Source of the DNA: Silurus meridionalis
Taxonomy: Eukaryota > Chordata > Actinopteri > Siluriformes > Siluridae
Assembly (NCBI RefSeq): GCF_014805685.1
Contig: NC_060887.1
Coordinates: 32,600,463-32,664,462, forward strand
Reading direction: 5' to 3'
DNA: 64,000 nucleotides
Positions 59,376 through 64,000 of the stretch are shown in pieces (the stretch's first letter is position 1; each line of letters opens with the position of its first letter). A program made the position numbers and the translations under genes. Below the pieces are notes generated by a model. The model saw only the letters and a list, made by a program, of their open reading frames with translations. It did not search any database and was not told the DNA's origin.

Positions 59376-61230
59376 AAAATTAGCTGTACCAATCAGGTGT
59401 CCATATGGTGTATTCTTTATAAATAAATCATTATCCAATATGACAGATTTTTGTGTGCACTTCACATTTGTGGTACACAAAGAATGTGGTGAAATGAGTG
59501 GCATTTCTGTTGAATGATTCACTCTGGTTGGTCAGAAAGTGTTGGTTCATTTCTATAGCAACAACTCGGCTGTAATTTAAATCACAGGTTCATTTAAATG
59601 AGATTATTCTAATATTTTGGTTTTATCTCTTGTAGCATTCACAGGGACTTGCATGATAGATTAACTATATGCCTGTGCCTATCAATAGGCTAATAAACAT
59701 ACAGTAAGTGTTCTGCAGTGTTATATGTATCAGTGTATGATTATGATGTACCCACTACCTATAACTCTGCTTTGTGTAGGGTTTTATCACACTACCTCTT
59801 CATGTATTAATTTCCTACAACAAGCCTTTAAGTGTACTATGTATTATATCATCCCCATACCTTTCGCAGCTTTCCCCATGAGCAGGTGAAGGGTTAACAT
59901 CTATAATGGCCAGTGTCATATAATTCAGCCCTGTCATGAATAGGGTTAATACAAGCAGGCTATGGTAGAAGTATATTATGTTGCGTAGTTATTCAGATCA
60001 GATCCCGTTAAGAGACGTGGCTGAGCTCACAGACTGGCTCTCCAGGTGACACCTGTATTAATCACAACATTGCCGCAGGTCCACCTCGAAAAACTCCCAT
60101 GATGAAGTCGAAATCCACTGGGCCCTGCTGCAAGCAACAAGAGAATGAGTCTCCATTGCTCTATTTAACAGGCAGGGCCTGGCTGCGTCTCAAACCACAT
60201 TGCTCCCTGATTTGCTGAACCGGAAACAGGATGCTAAATATAACATCTCTGGACGAGACGCCACTTGCAAACCGCACCTTTTAATTAGAAAGCAGGAAAT
60301 GTTCCCAGCAGTGAAACAAACAAACAAAAAGGTCAATTTTAACCTAGGATATGTTAAACTCCCTTGGAGGACCTAGTTTCATAAACAAAATCATCTTGTG
60401 CATATCTTATGTAACATTCATTACTATAATATAAGTATTTCTTTCTTTCTTACTTTCTTTTCTTTTTTATTATTTATTTAAACCTGTGAGCATTTGTCCT
60501 GTCTGCTTAGGCTTTCATGAACTTGAGCATAGCAGATCTTCAGGTGTGTGAGTAGCATTTCAAAGATGCAGTTATGACGTGTGTCCCAGTCTTATTTCTC
60601 ACCGCTCTCAAAGCACTCACTTGTTATATTTCATTTTCAGGTGCCCTGCAGCTATTTGTTTTGTGCTTCGTGTCAACTGGAAAAATGGGAGCCTGTGAGA
60701 GAAAAGAAGGGAGTTGCAGAAAATTAAAGCCTCTTTGATACTGCGGATTTATTCAATTGCTCTCAAAGAGACACCATATTTACTCCCGAAAGCCTCAAAA
60801 CTATAATAATTAGTGAAAGTTTTAGCTTTAGGGACTTTCTTAATGGGTAATTTTATTAAGTAGCATTATCTCTTCATGACCCTCGTTTTCAGATATTTTC
60901 TAAAAAAAAAAAACCCATCAAATTCTTTTGTTATTGCATATTTTAGTTCTTGAGGTTTTGCGTAACTAATACATTGGTTCTAAGTGTTCTCACTTGGGGA
61001 TCACTGATACTTTTAAATTCACCAAGTCTGCTAAGTACTAGTGCAATCCAATACCTGGTTGCATCTGTACGTTATCCATATGTTTAAATATAATTGTACA
61101 AATATTTTCTGACGCTTGTAGTTTTTAGTTTTCTGTATGTGTCCATGGACTGCATTAATGAACCCCCAAATGATATCCAAGCTTCATCTACATCACATAA
61201 CCCCCTGTCATTACTTTTAGACATTAAGAC
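59376..61230. other. Intergenic sequence, nothing recognised
   Basis: TTGGTCAGAAAGTGTTGG at 59528 resembles 40833 and may be an old repeat. 60000-60300 is repeat-free and GC-balanced. No exon recognised. Confidence 0.4.
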
Positions 61231-62215
61231 ATTCACTATTCCGTGAATGACCACATGGACAAATAGATGCCAATGTAAAATTGAAAAGAATTTGGAGATT
61301 TTAGCCACTACAGTACATAATATCATTAAAAGAGTCATAAAATGCAGAGGAGTTGTAACCAAACCCCAGAAATACAGTTCATCAGTGCAACCGCAAATAC
61401 AAGTTCAAACTCAAACATACAGTACAAAAAATAAAACATAAACAAGACGCAGAAACAGCTCTGCCTTCTCTGCACTCAAGCTCTTTTATTATGGACCGAG
61501 ATGAAGTGGAGGACTAAAGATTTGAAATTTCTCTGGTAATCATGGATGATGCATCTTCTGGGGTCAGAAGAAGAAGGATCAGCTGCCTTGTAATTGGTGC
61601 ACATCATGGGTGTCTTGCATATCGGGTGAAGGCACCATTCATGCAAAGTGATATATACAGGTTTTGGAGTCACACCTGTCCATGCAAATGATGTATTTTC
61701 TCAGTCGAGACCAAGTCATTAGCAAGCCATATTCTTCACCTAATACAGCAGCATATATTCATAGTAATAGAGTCCGGGTGCTGAACTAGCCTGCTTGTGG
61801 TTTATACACTAATTGAAAACGTTTGTTACATATATGTCAAAGAATGCCCTGAACTGTTGGATTAAATTCTATATCAAGCAAGAATGGAAAAACATTTTGC
61901 TTTCAAAACTACCAAAGTCGCTCTCCCCAGTTCCCAAACGCTTACATTGTGTTGTTAAAAGGAGGGGTGATGCAACACCGTTGTAAACATGCCCCTGTCC
62001 CAGCCTTTTTGAAATGTGTTGCTGGGATCAAGTTCAAAATGAGAATATAGTTTAAAAAAAAACAAAAAACAATAACATTTCTCCATTGTTACATTTGATA
62101 TATTATCTTTATACTATTTCTAATTAATTACAAGCTTTCCATTATTTGCATATGATTCCTTCTGCTTTTATTGACATTTTACACAGAATTACAGCCATTT
62201 TGAAAACTGTCAAAT
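61231..62215 (+). mobile_element. Tc1/mariner-type remnant, family E, degraded copy
   Basis: AAAGAATTTGGAGATTTTAG and CAGTACATAATATCATTAAA match the N-terminal coding part of the copy at 52444. After a diverged gap, ATATATACAGGTTTTGGAGT, AGTCCGGGTGCTGAACTAGC and GGAGGGGTGATGCAACACCG match its C-terminal part, followed by a similar 3' UTR ending TTTTACACAGAATTACAG. Stops are frequent. Confidence 0.72.
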
Positions 62216-62384
62216 GTCACTGGTTGTCATAATGAATAATTCAAATGTCATCTTCTTTAGAGTTTATGAATATGTGCATGTATTCTTGCATTAGGTGTTC
62301 TTACTATAGAAACCAGACCCTCTGTGAACCTGACCGGGAAAAGCTGATTACTAAAGATGAAAGAATTCATTTAGCAATGACATG

Positions 62385-62760
62385 ATATGATCTTTATTAA
62401 CTGTTATATTACATATTACAGGCGATTAACCGTCTCCATTTCATTCTGTATTCTACTCCTGCCTATTTTCAAATCAATCATGTCTTCCCTCACCACATCC
62501 ATAAACTTCCTCCTTGGTCTTCCTTCTTTCCTTCTTTCTGGCGGCTCAGTCCTCAGCATTCTCCTACTAATATACCCCATGTCCCTCCTCTGCACATGTC
62601 CAAACCATCTCTCCAGATCCACCTCCTTTTTTTTTTTTTGTCAGTGGCCTTCTCTCTAAACCAGACAACATAGCATGTCTCACAACCCTCTTATAAACTT
62701 TACCTTTCACTTTTACAGATACACTTCTGTCATAAACTTATACTCTGTTATATTCAATTA
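62385..62760 (-). mobile_element. RTE-like LINE fragment (reverse transcriptase C-terminus)
   Basis: On the minus strand KVKGKVYKRVVRHAMLSGLE (about 62700-62640) is the end of a reverse-transcriptase domain. The downstream frame reads LERWFGHVQRRDMGYISRRM, then PRRKFMDVVREDM. Between them an A-rich stretch and a deletion replace roughly 60 residues. This is the same family as 36689-36944. The 3' UTR is lost. Confidence 0.75.
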
Positions 62761-64000
62761 TTTTTCTTTGACCAACTGTAAAGGGAGTTTCAGCTAGAAT
62801 AATTTGCCTGAAGAGTCCAGATTAGTATATATTTTTTAACAAATCTGTTCAAACTTAGGTTTAGTCAGAAGAAGTGTCCTGCAGTCCATATATTAAGGGG
62901 CAGATTTGGGATTCACTGCCTTAAAACATTTACCAGTGTAATATAGTCACTCTGATTTGTATTATGGTCTGACAATCAGAACTGCTGAATATGCAACATT
63001 TTCAGCATGTATATCCATTAAAACACTACTTTTAAGAATGGAGCAACATTTCCCATTCACACACTACAAAATCTCCTTTGGTTGCTTTCGGTAAACTATG
63101 TTTATCCAAGTAGTCACCAGTGAAACTTTGCAGTTTCATGGATCAGTCAAATTTGACTGCAGCCATAATTTGCTGGTGTAGAGAGAACTCTAAAGTACTT
63201 TCTCCTGTTTAATATACTACTTCACCACCTGATGCCTTCTTTTTAGCCACACATGTCCTGCTATTGAGTGAAACCATGTGCATGCTCGTATCAACGCTTA
63301 TGCAAGATGTATTTGACAAGCTCTTCTAGATTTGAAGGGTGTTCTGGAAGACTAAGCCAGGGTTTAAATGTGAACAGATCCATGAATTTTAATGATTACA
63401 GAGACTGAAGATGAATTTATTCCTTCTCTTTAGAGGTTTACATTTACATCACAGATTTATTTTTAATTATATTCTTAAAAATACGTAGGTGTGTAAATAG
63501 AAGTAGTATACACATTGTTGTTGTTCTAAAAACCCAGCCATGTGTAATGGAATAGAAAACCCATCAGATGTTGCTGTGTTTGAATTTGGAGGAGGAGATA
63601 AAAACATGAAAGTTTAGGATTGAACAGTTGGATTATTGGATTTGTGTGACATCAAGATGTTCACACCTTATCTTAGGATGTCCTCCTGTTCATGTTGGTT
63701 AAGGAGTCAGTTTAACAAACAGAAATAAAAACATTTTATGAGATGTTTAATCGCATGTGCCAAATCAAAATGCACATATGGTTAAATGTTGTTTATTCCT
63801 CACATACATATGTCATGTAATGCGGTGAGATGTTTTTCCTCAGATCCATGTCCCACAGAGCAAATTAGGGGATGTACCCACAGATTATTAAAATAGAATA
63901 TATTTATATTATATGCTGCTAGAATTTTTTTCGACGAGATTTTTTCCACTTTTTTAAATAATTCGAATGCAAAAGCTTGTGATTGAAGTTCAGGAAGCCC
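62761..64000. other. Intergenic sequence, nothing recognised
   Basis: AT-rich; no exon or repeat family seen up to the window edge. Confidence 0.4.

Noticed and set aside
51701..64000. Exons of nrn1, a gene lying downstream of FARS2 in mammals
   Set aside because: No matching coding block was recognised on either strand; it probably lies beyond the window.

Overview
This is AT-rich teleost nuclear DNA with vertebrate exon-intron structure, saturated with fish-type repeats. The tRNA-derived SINEs, V-SINE-like tails and a dispersed repeat carrying a CAAAGCAGC motif look like those of ostariophysan fishes, possibly a catfish. That placement is inference from repeat style, not from a gene tree. 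There are no operons, CRISPR arrays or other prokaryotic features.

Only one protein-coding exon can be supported. It is the terminal exon of fars2 (mitochondrial phenylalanyl-tRNA synthetase) at 51347-51485 on the + strand, encoding the last 45 residues of the anticodon-binding domain. A short 3' UTR and an AATAAA signal at 51674 follow. Everything upstream, at least 51 kb, reads as the last intron of fars2. Everything after about 51.7 kb reads as intergenic DNA. I could not find the preceding fars2 exon, nor any exon of a neighbouring gene.

The rest is a layered record of transposition. Tc1/mariner-type DNA transposons dominate. At least five recognisable Tc1-like families (called A to E here) lie at 343-880, 1148-1425, 5997-6376, 15060-15657, 22455-22683, 23171-23655, 26128-26485, 30228-30850, 39340-39935, 48005-48345, 48879-49360, 52444-53955, 58927-59375 and 61231-62215. 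There is also a deletion derivative with a near-perfect 50-bp inverted repeat (7402-7923), a mariner remnant (48351-48858) and three TA-flanked MITEs (19494-19819, 24388-25102, 33637-34266).

Two copies of a non-autonomous hAT family (8278-9129, 50242-50867) still show 8-bp target duplications. Three copies of a second CAGTG-ended family (29234-30140, 41744-42861, 45138-45600) are present. The middle one is split by a tRNA-Glu-derived SINE with a perfect 16-bp target duplication. Other retroposons are about ten tRNA-type SINEs, two V-SINE-like tails and two RTE-like LINE 3' ends. Many microsatellites occur, including a long CTGC/CTAT compound array and an ATTCT pentanucleotide array.

No previously undescribed coding system is evident. 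The best leads are the nested insertions, the inverted SINE pair downstream of fars2, the two families of short DNA elements, and a CpG-richer intronic patch (2866-3200) with paired AP-1/NF-E2-like sites.
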